DNA from: an uncultured Pelagibacteraceae bacterium
GTDB taxonomy: Bacteria > Pseudomonadota > Alphaproteobacteria > Pelagibacterales > Pelagibacteraceae
NCBI GenBank assembly: GCA_902583295.1
Contig: CACHUY010000009.1
Span: forward strand, 1 to 43,362
Length of the DNA stretch: 43,362 bases
Reading direction: 5' to 3'
In this document: positions 8,095 through 17,739 of the stretch, in pieces
Layout of the letters: every line of letters starts with the position of its first letter
Numbering within the stretch: position 1 is the first letter of the stretch
Made by a program: the position numbers and the translations under genes
Notes under the pieces: model-generated
The model's input: only the letters and a program-made list of their open reading frames with translations
What the model was told of the DNA's origin: nothing
Database searches by the model: none

Positions 8095-9576
8095 CTAGTT
8101 GTTCGAGGCTGTACTTAACAAAGATAATTGTGTTATTTTACTATCTCCTAGCTCGTCAACTGGTTTAACTGGATAATCTCCTGTAAAATAATGATCTGTT
8201 AATTGAGGGTAAGTTTCATTTCGCTTATCAAAACCAATAGCTCTATATAAACCATCAATAGACAAAAATTTTAATGATTTAGCACCAATATACTCGCAAA
8301 TTTCATCATTCGTTTTATTTGCAGCTAATAATTCTTTTTTAGTTGGAGTATCCACACCATAAAAATCAGGATATCTAATTTCAGGACATGCAATTCTAAC
8401 ATGAACCTCTTTTGCACCTGCATCGTATAACATTTTTACTATTTTATGAGAAGTGGTTCCTCTTACAAGCGAGTCATCAATTAAAATAATTTTTTTATTT
8501 TTAATAGTAGTTTGATTTGCATTTAATTTAAGCTTAACACCTAAGCTTCTAATTTTTTGGCTTGGTTCAATAAAAGTTCGACCCACATAATGGTTTCTTA
8601 TCAAACCATGTTCAAAGTTTATTTTATTCTTTTGAGAAAATCCTAGCGCTGCTGCATTACCAGAGTCTGGAACTGGTACTACGATATCAGCATCAATATC
8701 GTTTTCTTTTGCAAGTTCTTTTCCTAAATTTTTTCGATGTTCATAAGCAGTCTTATTATCTAATAAGCTATCAGGTCTTGCAAAATAGATATATTCAAAC
8801 ACACATGGTCTTACTTTTCTAGGTGGAAAAGGTTTGATGCTAGCCAGTTGATTGTTTTCGATTAAAACAATTTCACCATTTTCTACTTCTCTTACAAAGT
8901 TTGCACCAATAATATCTAATGCACAGGTTTCTGAAGCTAGTACATAACTACTTCCCAATTTTCCAATTAACAAAGGTCTAATGCCATATGGATCTCTTAC
9001 TCCAATAAGAGAGTTTTGAGTAAGCATTACTAAAGCGTATCCACCTTGAATTTGAAAAATTGCATCAATCACTTTATCGATAGTTTTTGATCTTTTAGAT
9101 TTTGCAATCAGTTGTACGATAGTTTCTGTATCTGAAGTGGTATAAAAAATAGCTCCTTCCTCAACTAATTTTTTTCTCAAAGAAATTGAATTGGTTAAAT
9201 TTCCATTATGAGAAACTCCAATTCCCCCCGCATTAGTATCAGCAAAAAAAGGCTGGATATTTCGTAAAGTATTATTACCAGTTGTACTATATCGATTATG
9301 ACCTATGGCGTAAGTACCTTTTAAATTATTTAAAACTTTTTCTTTATTAAAATTGTCTCCAACTAAACCAAATCTTTTTTCAGAATAATATTTCTCACCA
9401 TCAAAACTTACAATTCCACAACCTTCTTGTCCTCGATGTTGTAAAGCATGTAATCCAAGTGCAGTTAAAGCAGAGGCGTCTTTTGCATTGCTAATACCAA
9501 ATACTCCACATTCTTCTTTTAATTTTGGATCAAAGTTCTTCAATTTTTTCTCTAGACTCCTGATATGTTTTTTCAT
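8095..9576 (-). CDS. purF: amidophosphoribosyltransferase
   Basis: 493 residues. The N-terminal glutaminase domain would start at the nucleophile Cys23 in EECGVFGI after removal of a short propeptide, followed by LQHRGQEGCGI and HNRYSTTG. The C-terminal phosphoribosyltransferase domain has the PRPP loop IILIDDSLVRGTT. It catalyses the first committed step of purine synthesis, making phosphoribosylamine from PRPP and glutamine. The only ATG start lies 47 bases inside the end of cvpA; an in-frame TTG at 9543 would cut the overlap to 14 bases and still leave eleven residues before the Cys. The cvpA-purF pairing is widely conserved. Confidence 0.96.
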   Translation of the reverse strand: MKKHIRSLEKKLKNFDPKLKEECGVFGISNAKDASALTALGLHALQHRGQEGCGIVSFDGEKYYSEKRFGLVGDNFNKEKVLNNLKGTYAIGHNRYSTTGNNTLRNIQPFFADTNAGGIGVSHNGNLTNSISLRKKLVEEGAIFYTTSDTETIVQLIAKSKRSKTIDKVIDAIFQIQGGYALVMLTQNSLIGVRDPYGIRPLLIGKLGSSYVLASETCALDIIGANFVREVENGEIVLIENNQLASIKPFPPRKVRPCVFEYIYFARPDSLLDNKTAYEHRKNLGKELAKENDIDADIVVPVPDSGNAAALGFSQKNKINFEHGLIRNHYVGRTFIEPSQKIRSLGVKLKLNANQTTIKNKKIILIDDSLVRGTTSHKIVKMLYDAGAKEVHVRIACPEIRYPDFYGVDTPTKKELLAANKTNDEICEYIGAKSLKFLSIDGLYRAIGFDKRNETYPQLTDHYFTGDYPVKPVDELGDSKITQLSLLSTASNN

Positions 9577-10075
9577 TAGGAAATTCTTTAATCAGATAAT
9601 TACTACCTTTTTCTAAATATGGAAAGGTGTATGATTTGTCTATATTTATTGGCCATTTATCATAATTATAAACGATATGAATACCTGAAAAAATACAAAT
9701 AGAAATTATATAAGCTTTTATAAAGCCAAAAAAGAATCCAAACGTTGTATCTAAACCACCAATTCCAGTATATCTAACAGCTTTACTAATACCTTTATTA
9801 ACTAACAATACTAAAAAAATAACTACAATAAAAATTGCTATACCAAGACCAACATCCAATACATACTCATTATCAATAATATCTTTTACATAAGGCTTAA
9901 CTCTAGGAAATAAAATTAGAGTTATCACATAGGCCAAAAGCCACTTTGCCATGGATAGCACACTTAATATAAAACCTTTTTTAAAACAACTGATCAAAGA
10001 CCAAATAGTGATGACCAAATAAATCAAATCAACAATGGAAATTGATTTGTAAAAATCTGCCAAAGTTTCTAACAT
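9530..10075 (-). CDS. cvpA: CvpA family membrane protein
   Basis: 181 residues with four hydrophobic segments in the first 140 residues, the KKGFILSVLSMAKWLLAY region and a GGLDTTFGFFFGFIKAYI segment, as in CvpA (colicin V production) proteins. The inner-membrane function is still poorly defined; it is linked in other bacteria to envelope and cell-surface traits. It sits directly upstream of purF on the same strand, as in many proteobacteria, and its start shares one base with the stop of the RND exporter gene. Confidence 0.9.
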   Translation of the reverse strand: MLETLADFYKSISIVDLIYLVITIWSLISCFKKGFILSVLSMAKWLLAYVITLILFPRVKPYVKDIIDNEYVLDVGLGIAIFIVVIFLVLLVNKGISKAVRYTGIGGLDTTFGFFFGFIKAYIISICIFSGIHIVYNYDKWPINIDKSYTFPYLEKGSNYLIKEFPNEKTYQESREKIEEL

Positions 10076-12471
10076 TAAGCTGATTTACCAAAGGGTTTGA
10101 TAATCAAGATCAATGCAGGCAATAAAGTTAATACTGAGATCATAGCTAACAACATTGCTAAACCAGTGAACATGCCAAAATAAATTGTGGGTATAAACTT
10201 AGACAAAACTAAAATTGAAAATCCAAAAACAATTGTGATTGAAGTGTTTAAAATTGCAACTCCTACTGTTGAATGACACAATTGTAATGTTTTGCTATAA
10301 TCTTTAATCTTATTAAACTCCTCTTTGAATCTGTAAATATAATGGATACTATTGTCTACTGCTATACCAATTGTAATTGCAGCAATGGTGATAGTCATCA
10401 TATCTAAAGGAATTTCTAGCAAACCTATAATTCCAAGTATGAAAAATGCAGCAATGAAATTTGGTATAACTCCTATTAAAGATAACTTTATATTTCTAAA
10501 CAGAATTAAAAACATTATAAAAATCCCAATCATTACCAATCCTAAAGTAAGTATTTGCGATTTAAATAAGCTTTGTAATAAATTGTTAAATAAAATTAAT
10601 ACCCCAGCGAGTTTATACTCACTTTCTTCTAAACCAATCTTATCTTTAAGATCAAAATTTATTTTATTAATTAAATCGTTCCTTCTTAAATTGTCTTGAG
10701 AGTCTATAATTCTTAAGCTTATCCTTGCTTCATTATTTTCTATTGAAAGATATGGATCAATAATTTCTGTTTTAATACTTTCAGGTATTTTAGAATAAAG
10801 GACACCCATTTCTAAAGTGCCTAAAGGTTTATTATTATTTAATTGAGTTGCCACGTCAATAATTGACGAAAAAGACAAAACTTTTCCAATCTCAGGAAGG
10901 CTATCTAAGTAATTATGAACAGATGCGATTTTATCAATTTTATCTTTAGTAAACCAATATTTATCATCATTTTTATCATTTTCATCTCCCCAATCCTCAA
11001 ACTCATCATCTTCATCTGTTTTTTTTTCTTTTTCTTTTTTGGGAAACTTAAGAATTACTTCTAACGGAGTTGTCCCTCCAAGCTCTTCATCTATAAGTTT
11101 CATACCTTTATAGATTTCAGTATTTTTGTTAAAATAATTAATAAAGCTGTTTTCAACCTCCAGCTTGCTAATACCAATAATACTTAAAATAATTACAATT
11201 CCTGTTACTGAAAAAATTGTATTTTTTCTATTTATAGAAAGTGACCCTAGAAAAGAAGTGAATTTAGAGTTTTGTTCTTTCTTAAGTGAAATATTTTCAG
11301 AGGGAGCGAAACTTAAAAAAGTTGGAAGTAAAGTGAAGGTAATTACAAATGAAGTAATTAGACCAAAAGTCATCATCCACCCAAAGTCAATAATTGGTTT
11401 GATTTCGCTAAAGATTAAAGACAAAAATGCTAAAATAGTAGTCAATACAGTGTAAAATATTGGCCAAAACATTTTTCTAGTGGTTAAAGAAATAATTTCT
11501 AAAGTATTTTTAGAAGGAGAATTTTTTTTAAGTTGTAAAAATCTTGTACTCAAATGAATATTCATTGCCATTGTTAAAATCAACATCAAAGCAATAAAGT
11601 TTGATGAAATAACAGTGACTTTCCATCCCAGTAGTCCGAGTAGCCCAGTCATTATAATGACGGAAACTACACAACTGCTAATTGGAACTATTATCCAAAT
11701 AAGTTTCCTAAAGACAAACCATAGGGTTGCAATAATAAATAATAAAACACCTATACCAAAAACCACAATGTCACTTTTAATGAAAGTCATCATGTCATCA
11801 GCAATCATTGGGATGCCACCTAAATAAATCTTACCTACATCACCATAGCTCTGTATGACTTGTCTGATCTCTAGAATATTTTGATGATTTTGTTTTTTTA
11901 TTTGATCTTTATAATTTTCAATTTCATCTTTTGATTTACTTTCAATGTTTTCAAGTTTTTGAGATTGTTTAATATAAACAATTATACCACTTGTTTTACC
12001 ATCTTCACTAATGACAAAGTTTCTAAATACGGGACTGTTAAGAATTTCCTTAAATCCTCTATCTTTGTCAACATCTTCATCTTTTAAAGTTTTAAAACTT
12101 TCTAATCTTTCTTGAAGTGGGGCATCCGAATTACTTAACAATGGTATATCTAGAAGAGTTACAACACTATGAACCCAATTCAAACTTTGAATTTTATATT
12201 TCAAACTTAGTAAATTATTAATTGATGTATCAGTAACCATCCCCTCATTAGGTGTATAAGTAAGAATTAAAAACTCTCTAGATCCGTATCTTTCAGAAAC
12301 TTCTTTTAGATAAGCTAAATCTGGATCACCTTCGATCAATAACGTCTCTGAAGATGCATCCAATCTAAAATCTTTTGTATAATAACCAAAACTTAAGATG
12401 GTAATTATTAGTAATATAAGTATTGCTTTAGGATGCTTAAGAATAATGTTTTGATACATATGAGCCAACAT
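10075..12471 (-). CDS. RND superfamily (MMPL-type) exporter
   Basis: 798 residues with the two-fold RND layout: a membrane helix near residues 15-32, a large periplasmic loop to about 230, five or six membrane helices to about 390, another helix near 420, a second large loop, and a final bundle of helices. The second bundle contains MTITIAAITIGIAVDNSIHYIYRF, a typical RND/MMPL signature with an intramembrane Asp. The early PDLAYLKEVSERYGS resembles the predicted RND exporters related to lipid and hopanoid transporters. The second loop carries an odd acidic stretch (DEDDEFEDWGDENDKNDD). Substrate unknown; lipid-like cargo is an inference from family. An ATG at 12459 is an alternative start. 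Confidence 0.85.
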   Translation of the reverse strand: MLAHMYQNIILKHPKAILILLIITILSFGYYTKDFRLDASSETLLIEGDPDLAYLKEVSERYGSREFLILTYTPNEGMVTDTSINNLLSLKYKIQSLNWVHSVVTLLDIPLLSNSDAPLQERLESFKTLKDEDVDKDRGFKEILNSPVFRNFVISEDGKTSGIIVYIKQSQKLENIESKSKDEIENYKDQIKKQNHQNILEIRQVIQSYGDVGKIYLGGIPMIADDMMTFIKSDIVVFGIGVLLFIIATLWFVFRKLIWIIVPISSCVVSVIIMTGLLGLLGWKVTVISSNFIALMLILTMAMNIHLSTRFLQLKKNSPSKNTLEIISLTTRKMFWPIFYTVLTTILAFLSLIFSEIKPIIDFGWMMTFGLITSFVITFTLLPTFLSFAPSENISLKKEQNSKFTSFLGSLSINRKNTIFSVTGIVIILSIIGISKLEVENSFINYFNKNTEIYKGMKLIDEELGGTTPLEVILKFPKKEKEKKTDEDDEFEDWGDENDKNDDKYWFTKDKIDKIASVHNYLDSLPEIGKVLSFSSIIDVATQLNNNKPLGTLEMGVLYSKIPESIKTEIIDPYLSIENNEARISLRIIDSQDNLRRNDLINKINFDLKDKIGLEESEYKLAGVLILFNNLLQSLFKSQILTLGLVMIGIFIMFLILFRNIKLSLIGVIPNFIAAFFILGIIGLLEIPLDMMTITIAAITIGIAVDNSIHYIYRFKEEFNKIKDYSKTLQLCHSTVGVAILNTSITIVFGFSILVLSKFIPTIYFGMFTGLAMLLAMISVLTLLPALILIIKPFGKSA

Positions 12472-12491
12472 TAGCTCTTTTATATTGGAAA

Positions 12492-13910
12492 TTAATTAGT
12501 TTGAGTATCTTTAAATTTTGTAAATCTCTCTTCAAATTCAAGAGTTACGTTACCTATTGGACCGTGTCTTTGTTTTCCAATAATAATTTGTGCAAGGTGT
12601 GCGACCTCATTCATTTTTGCTTGCCATTCAGCATGCTCAACTGTCGCCTCTCTTGGCTCTTTTCTTTGTAAATAATATCCTTCTCTATAAACAAACATAA
12701 CAACATCAGCATCCTGCTCAATTGAACCTGATTCTCTCAAGTCTGCTAGTTGAGGTTTATGATCATCTCTTTGCTCAACCTGTCTTGACAATTGAGAAAG
12801 AGCCACAACTGGAAGAGCAAGTTCTTTAGCAATAGCTTTTAAGCCCTGAGTAATCTGAGATATTTCTTGAACCCTACCGTCTTTGTTGAATGTAGTACCT
12901 CTCATAAGTTGAATATAATCAACCACAATCATATCAAGACCAAACAATCTCTTAATACGTCTAGCTCTATTACTTAAAGCAGCAATACTTATTGCAGGTG
13001 TTTCATCAATATAAAGTGGAAGTTCAGAAATATTTTTTGAAGTTTCTAAAAATTTATCGAATTGATCATCAGAAATTCTTCCTCTTCTAATATCATTTGA
13101 ACTAATTCTTGCTTGTTCCGAAATTATTCTGGTTGAAAGTTGTTCAGACGACATCTCTAGTGAAAAGAATGCAATAGAGGATTTTTTTCCACTATCTTGC
13201 AATTTTTGTGCCGCATTAAATGCAATATTCGTTGCGAGTGATGTTTTACCCATTGACGGTCGTCCAGCTATAATTATTAAATCAGATTGATGCAAACCTC
13301 CTAGTTTATCGTCTAAATCTCTAAGTCCAGTTGGGACACCAACAATTCCCTCTTCATTTTTGTAAGCAGCAGATGCCATTTCAATAGTTTGTTTCATTGC
13401 CTGATCAAACTTTACTAAAGAGGAATTAAATGATCCTTTTTCAGCTAAATCAAATAATTGTCTTTCTGAATTTTCAATAATGGTTTGTCCATTAGTATCA
13501 AGATCGTTTAATTTTGCACTATCAATAGTTTGCTCAGAGATTTTTATTAATTCTCTTCTAACAAACATATCATAAATAATTTTAGAATACTCCACAGCCT
13601 GTCTAACAGATGTAGAAAATTTAGTAATTTTAACTAAGTACTCTGGAACATTTAAATCATCTTTTTCATCTTCAAAATAATTCTTCAACGTGATTGGGTT
13701 TGCTAGCATTCCTTTATAAATTAGACTCTCAATTGCCTCAAAAATCTTTTGGTGCATAGGGTCATAAAAATTAAGACTAGAAATTATTGTACTTATCTCA
13801 TCAAATATATCATTACTAACAAGAATAGATCCTATCACAGCTTGTTCAGCTTCGATATTATTTGGTAGTTCCTTGAATTGGTTTTTAACTAGGCTTAAAT
13901 TATTTTCCAT
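12492..13910 (-). CDS. dnaB: replicative DNA helicase
   Basis: 472 residues. The N-terminal DnaB domain starts with PNNIEAEQAVIGSIL, and the RecA-like motor domain has Walker A GRPSMGKTS near residue 215, the Walker B-like DMIVVDYIQLM and the LSQLSRQVEQR motif. It is the hexameric helicase that unwinds DNA at the replication fork. It lies 67 bases downstream of rplI, an arrangement common in bacteria. No intein interrupts the motor domain. Confidence 0.97.
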   Translation of the reverse strand: MENNLSLVKNQFKELPNNIEAEQAVIGSILVSNDIFDEISTIISSLNFYDPMHQKIFEAIESLIYKGMLANPITLKNYFEDEKDDLNVPEYLVKITKFSTSVRQAVEYSKIIYDMFVRRELIKISEQTIDSAKLNDLDTNGQTIIENSERQLFDLAEKGSFNSSLVKFDQAMKQTIEMASAAYKNEEGIVGVPTGLRDLDDKLGGLHQSDLIIIAGRPSMGKTSLATNIAFNAAQKLQDSGKKSSIAFFSLEMSSEQLSTRIISEQARISSNDIRRGRISDDQFDKFLETSKNISELPLYIDETPAISIAALSNRARRIKRLFGLDMIVVDYIQLMRGTTFNKDGRVQEISQITQGLKAIAKELALPVVALSQLSRQVEQRDDHKPQLADLRESGSIEQDADVVMFVYREGYYLQRKEPREATVEHAEWQAKMNEVAHLAQIIIGKQRHGPIGNVTLEFEERFTKFKDTQTN

Positions 13911-13977
13911 ATTTATAATTTACATGAAAAAAATTATTATAAAATTCTTAATTATTGCTGGGGAAAAAAATGTATAA

Positions 13978-14436
13978 TTATTGAATTGTTTCTGCAGAAG
14001 AAACATTTATAGAAATTTCTGCATCAACTTCTGAGTGTAAAGAAATTTTAACCTTATACTTTCCTAAAGCTTTGATCTCTTCGACAGGTTGTATCATTGA
14101 AGGCTTAATGTCTATCTTATTTTCGTCTTGGATAAGTTTAGCAATTTCAGTTGGCTTAACTGAACCGTATAATTCTTTATTTTCTGTACTTAATTTTTTA
14201 ACAGAATATTCTTTTCCATTAATTTGCTCTGCTATTTGAGAAGCTTCTTTTTTCTTTTCGTTATCTTTTTTGGATAAATCAGTTTTAATTTTTTCAACTT
14301 CTTTAATATTTTCTTTTGAGGCGTAAAGTGCCTTTTTATTAGCAATAAGATAGTTTCTTGCAAAACCTCTCTTTACATCTATTACTTCTCCAATAGAACC
14401 AATTCTTTTAACATTTTCTAATAATATTACTTTCAT
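13978..14436 (-). CDS. rplI: 50S ribosomal protein L9
   Basis: 152 residues, the usual length. The N-terminal RNA-binding domain has MKVILLENVKRIG and VKRGFARNYLI, followed by a long Lys/Glu-rich connecting helix and a C-terminal domain with KELYGSVKPTEIA. The start lies immediately after the stop of rpsR on the same strand, in the conserved order rpsF-rpsR-rplI. Confidence 0.97.
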   Translation of the reverse strand: MKVILLENVKRIGSIGEVIDVKRGFARNYLIANKKALYASKENIKEVEKIKTDLSKKDNEKKKEASQIAEQINGKEYSVKKLSTENKELYGSVKPTEIAKLIQDENKIDIKPSMIQPVEEIKALGKYKVKISLHSEVDAEISINVSSAETIQ

Positions 14437-14709
14437 TTATATTAATGCCAAATTTCTTGCTCTCTTAATTGATAAAGATAGTTCTCTTTGTTTTTTCTGA
14501 GAAACATTAGTTATTCTTGATGGTAAAATTTTTCCGTTTTCAGACATATATTTTTTTAATAATTTAATATTTTTATAGTCAACCTGCGGGGCACCTTTTA
14601 CTGAAAGTGGACAACTTTTTTTAAATTTGTATTTATTAGGTTGGAATATACTTAATTTTGCAAAATTACTTTGTTTTCCTTTTTTATTTCCACTTTGTCT
14701 TTTAGGCAT
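14437..14709 (-). CDS. rpsR: 30S ribosomal protein S18
   Basis: 90 residues with the S18 core: [23 protein letters not shown] and the C-terminal [19 protein letters not shown]. The N-terminal extension is basic and disordered. The first base of its start codon is shared with the stop of rpsF, so translation is likely coupled to it. Confidence 0.97.
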   Translation of the reverse strand: MPKRQSGNKKGKQSNFAKLSIFQPNKYKFKKSCPLSVKGAPQVDYKNIKLLKKYMSENGKILPSRITNVSQKKQRELSLSIKRARNLALI

Positions 14710-15062
14710 TAGTTTTTAACACTTTCTTTTTTTTCATTATCATCTCTCTTACCAAAGTAAACTGTATCTAAATCAAATTTTTTTACCCTTACTGTTAAAT
14801 ACCTTAACAATTTTTTATCTATTGATTCATTCTTCTCTAAATCATCAATAACTTTTCCGTCACCTTTGATTTTAAAGTGGATATAACTTCCTTTTCTATT
14901 TTTTTTTATTAAATACGATAGGTTTAGCAAACCCCAACTTTCGGTCTTAACTAATTCCCCATCATTTTTTTCAATAATTTTAGAATATTTTTCAGTTAAT
15001 TGCTTTAATTCACTAGGTGAAGTATCTTGTCTAGCAATAATAGTATGTTCGTATAAATTCAT
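14709..15062 (-). CDS. rpsF: 30S ribosomal protein S6
   Basis: 117 residues starting [13 protein letters not shown], with the compact alpha/beta fold region and the RRNA-contact segment [15 protein letters not shown]. It is the first gene of the rpsF-rpsR-rplI group. A good -10 hexamer lies about 33 bases upstream of the start, in the divergent gap shared with fabD. Confidence 0.96.
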   Translation of the reverse strand: MNLYEHTIIARQDTSPSELKQLTEKYSKIIEKNDGELVKTESWGLLNLSYLIKKNRKGSYIHFKIKGDGKVIDDLEKNESIDKKLLRYLTVRVKKFDLDTVYFGKRDDNEKKESVKN

Positions 15063-15094
15063 TTAAGTTCTTTAATAAAAAATGAGGATATACT

Positions 15095-15100
15095 ATTATA
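15095..15100 (-). promoter_or_regulatory. candidate -10 element for rpsF
   Basis: Read on the minus strand these bases are TATAAT, a perfect -10 hexamer. Transcription would begin near 15088, leaving a 5' leader of about 26 bases before rpsF. The -35 position has only a weak match (TTTAAC at 17-base spacing). It is one of few consensus -10 boxes in a gap of 87 bases, but AT-rich DNA yields such boxes by chance. Confidence 0.45.
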
Positions 15101-15149
15101 AAAGTTCAATTACAATAGTTAAAAAGGCAAATTAATTAGTTTTTTTTAT

Positions 15150-16076
15150 ATGTTTTCAGTAATTTTCCCTGGTCAAGGTTCTCAAATGGTGGGAATGGGA
15201 AAAGACCTATATGATAACTTTGATATTGTTAAAAATTTGTTTAAACAGGCAGATGAAACTCTAAACTTTAATATATCTAAGTTAATTTTAGAAGGTCCTA
15301 AAGAAGAGTTAGATTTAACAATTAACACTCAACCAGCAATATTTTTAATCAGTTATTCAATATTCAATATAGTCAAAAAAAAATTCAACTTAGATTTAAA
15401 TAAAGCTAAATATTTCGCTGGACATTCTTTAGGTGAATACTCAGCTTTGTCATGTGCTGGATATTTGGATTTTTCAGAAACTTTAAAAATTTTAAGAATT
15501 AGAGGAGAGGCTATGCAAAACTCTGTTCCTAAAGGACAAGGAGGTATGGTTGCAGTATTAGGTTCAAAAATTGAAGCAATTGAAAAAATTTTATCTGATC
15601 ATAAAAAAACACTTGATGCTCAAATTGCAAATGACAATTCAGAAGGTCAAATGGTATTAAGTGGAAAAACAGAGGACTTAGAATTGTTAATTAAAATTTT
15701 AAAAGAAAATTCGATTAAAAACATTAAACTTCCAGTTAGCGCGCCTTTTCACTGTGATTTGATGAGTAATGCAACCAAAATTATGACAGAAGAGTTGAAT
15801 AAACTTAATTTTAAAAATGGACAAAATAAACTAATTTCAAATGTGACAGCTAATGAAATTAAAGATCTTGATGAGCTTAAAAATCTCTTAATTAAACAAA
15901 TAGAGAATAGAGTAAGATGGAGAGAAAGTGTTATTAATATGATAGAAAATAATGTGAATCATTTTATAGAAATTGGGCCCGGAAAAGTGTTGTCTGGTTT
16001 AGTAAAAAGAATTAATAGAGATGTTAAAATTGATACAATAAATAATCTAAGCGATATTGATAGTATAAAATTATGA
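15150..16076 (+). CDS. fabD: malonyl-CoA:ACP transacylase
   Basis: 308 residues. The start has IFPGQGSQMVGMG, the active-site serine is S93 in GHSLGEYSAL, and the catalytic His is in SAPFHCDLM; IEIGPGKVLSGL closes the protein. It loads malonyl groups onto ACP for type II fatty-acid synthesis. It is the first gene of a plus-strand run and diverges from rpsF across 87 bases. Its stop overlaps the fabG start as ATGA. Confidence 0.97.
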   Translation: MFSVIFPGQGSQMVGMGKDLYDNFDIVKNLFKQADETLNFNISKLILEGPKEELDLTINTQPAIFLISYSIFNIVKKKFNLDLNKAKYFAGHSLGEYSALSCAGYLDFSETLKILRIRGEAMQNSVPKGQGGMVAVLGSKIEAIEKILSDHKKTLDAQIANDNSEGQMVLSGKTEDLELLIKILKENSIKNIKLPVSAPFHCDLMSNATKIMTEELNKLNFKNGQNKLISNVTANEIKDLDELKNLLIKQIENRVRWRESVINMIENNVNHFIEIGPGKVLSGLVKRINRDVKIDTINNLSDIDSIKL

Positions 16077-16810
16077 GTGATTTGAAAGGTAAAAATATTA
16101 TAGTTACAGGTGCCTCTGGTGGTATTGGAAATTCGATAATTCAAAAATTAGACCATGCCGGAGCAAATATTTTAGCTTCTGGTACAAAAACTGAAAAACT
16201 AGATCAATTGAAAAAAAAATTTGAAAATATAAAAATATTAAAATTTGATATTTCGCAAAGTGATAAAATTGAAGAATTTGTAGAAAATGCTACAAAAGAA
16301 CTTGGTGGAAATTTAGATTGTATTGTTAATAATGCAGGAGTTAATCAAGATAACCTTGCAATAAGAATGAGTCTAGAGGAATGGCAAAAAGTAATTAACA
16401 TTAATTTAACATCAACTTTTTTAATGAGTAAGTCTGCAATTAAAAAAATGCTTAAGAATAAATCAGGCAGGATTGTTAACATTACGTCTGTTGTTGGTCA
16501 TACAGGAAATTTAGGGCAGGCTAATTACACTGCATCTAAAGCAGGTATAATAGCAATGTCTAAGAGTTTGGCGATAGAATATGCAAAAAAAAATATAAAT
16601 ATAAATTGCATTTCACCAGGTTTTATTAAAACAGCAATGACTGAAAAATTAGATGATAAATTTAAAGAAGCAATACTTTCAAAAATTCCCTCAGCCCGTT
16701 TGGGAGACCCTGATGATATCGCTAATGCTGTGCTTTTTTTGTGCTCAAATCAATCAAATTATATTAATGGAGAAACATTACATGTTAATGGAGGCATGTA
16801 TATGGCTTGA
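16073..16810 (+). CDS. fabG: 3-oxoacyl-ACP reductase
   Basis: 245 residues of the classical short-chain dehydrogenase fold: cofactor loop TGASGGIG near residue 12, NNAG at 86-89, and the catalytic set S139, Y152, K156 (NYTASKAG). It reduces 3-oxoacyl-ACP with NADPH in the elongation cycle. Its place between fabD and acpP, with a four-base overlap to fabD, fixes the identity among the many SDR proteins. Confidence 0.97.
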   Translation: MSDLKGKNIIVTGASGGIGNSIIQKLDHAGANILASGTKTEKLDQLKKKFENIKILKFDISQSDKIEEFVENATKELGGNLDCIVNNAGVNQDNLAIRMSLEEWQKVININLTSTFLMSKSAIKKMLKNKSGRIVNITSVVGHTGNLGQANYTASKAGIIAMSKSLAIEYAKKNININCISPGFIKTAMTEKLDDKFKEAILSKIPSARLGDPDDIANAVLFLCSNQSNYINGETLHVNGGMYMA

Positions 16811-16834
16811 CAAAAGATGTTTTTAAACTAATAA
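16807..16834 (+). promoter_or_regulatory. candidate acpP promoter
   Basis: A perfect -35 hexamer TTGACA (16807-16812) overlaps the fabG stop codon. A weaker -10 (TAATAA, 16829-16834) follows at 16-base spacing. This would start a transcript near 16841, with an 18-base leader holding the AAGGA ribosome binding site (16849-16853), five bases before the acpP ATG. Separate high expression of ACP would make sense. The -10 is poor, so confidence is limited. Confidence 0.4.
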
Positions 16835-16858
16835 GAATTTATAACAAAAAGGATCAAT

Positions 16859-17098
16859 ATGTCAGAAGACGTTTCAAGCAAAGTAAAAAAAATTGTAGCT
16901 GATCACTTAGGTATCGATGAGGCAAAAGTTAACGAAGAGTCGAGTTTTATAGATGATTTAGGAGCAGATAGTTTAGATACGGTTGAACTAGTTATGGCTT
17001 TCGAAGAAGAATTTGGATCTGAAATATCAGATAGCGAAGCAGAGAAAATTTTAACTGTTGGAGATGCAGTTAAGTTTATCGAAGGAAAAGCAAACTAG
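16859..17098 (+). CDS. acpP: acyl carrier protein
   Basis: 79 residues, acidic, with the phosphopantetheine attachment serine S38 in [22 protein letters not shown]. It carries growing acyl chains during fatty-acid synthesis and donates acyl groups for lipid A and phospholipids. It has a better ribosome binding site than most genes here (AAGGA). The next gene is gmk only eight bases on; fabF, which usually follows acpP, is not in this window. Confidence 0.98.
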   Translation: MSEDVSSKVKKIVADHLGIDEAKVNEESSFIDDLGADSLDTVELVMAFEEEFGSEISDSEAEKILTVGDAVKFIEGKAN

Positions 17099-17106
17099 AA
17101 AATTTA

Positions 17107-17739
17107 ATGCCCTCAGAAAAAGAAGGGGTAATGATAATTTTATCTTCTCCTTCTGGAGCAGGTAAAACTACCTTAGTAAAAATGTTATCTAAATTAGATA
17201 ACTTTGAAATCTCAATATCCCATACAACCAGACAACCTAGACAAAATGAAACACCTAACAAAGATTATTTTTTTGTGGATGAAAATGAGTTCAAAAGGTT
17301 CATTAAAAATGAAGAATTTCTAGAATACGCAAAAGTTTTTAATAATTTTTATGGAACTACAAGAACTCCAGTTATTGATAAACTTAATAAAGGAAAAAAT
17401 GTTTTATTTGATATTGATTGGCAAGGTGCTGACCAGATTAAGAATAAAAATTTAGATTATAAGCTAATTTCATTTTTTATTTTACCACCAAGTAAAGAAA
17501 TATTATTTGAGAGACTCTCAAATAGAGATATGAAAGATAAATTAATTGCGGAAGAAAGAATGAAACAATTTGGGAGAGATGTACTACATTGGATTAATTA
17601 CGATTATGTGGTTATAAATGATAATATTGAAAATTGTTATTCAAAAATAAAAAATTTAATTTACGCAGAAATAAATAATGGTTCTAAAGATTATGACGCT
17701 GAGTATATCAGAAATCATATAGAAAAATTAACTTCTTAA
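17107..17739 (+). CDS. gmk: guanylate kinase
   Basis: 210 residues with the P-loop [12 protein letters not shown] near residue 14, the GMP-binding [13 protein letters not shown] and KDYFFVDE segments, and the YVVINDN C-terminal motif. It phosphorylates GMP to GDP. ATG at 17107 gives a short N-terminal extension; an in-frame ATG eight codons later is an alternative. Its 3' end overlaps the convergent rsmA gene by 12 bases. Confidence 0.96.
   Translation: MPSEKEGVMIILSSPSGAGKTTLVKMLSKLDNFEISISHTTRQPRQNETPNKDYFFVDENEFKRFIKNEEFLEYAKVFNNFYGTTRTPVIDKLNKGKNVLFDIDWQGADQIKNKNLDYKLISFFILPPSKEILFERLSNRDMKDKLIAEERMKQFGRDVLHWINYDYVVINDNIENCYSKIKNLIYAEINNGSKDYDAEYIRNHIEKLTS

Noticed and set aside
10352..11827. 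Several plus-strand open frames across the RND exporter gene
   Set aside because: They are low-complexity hydrophobic antisense frames over a well-supported membrane protein gene.
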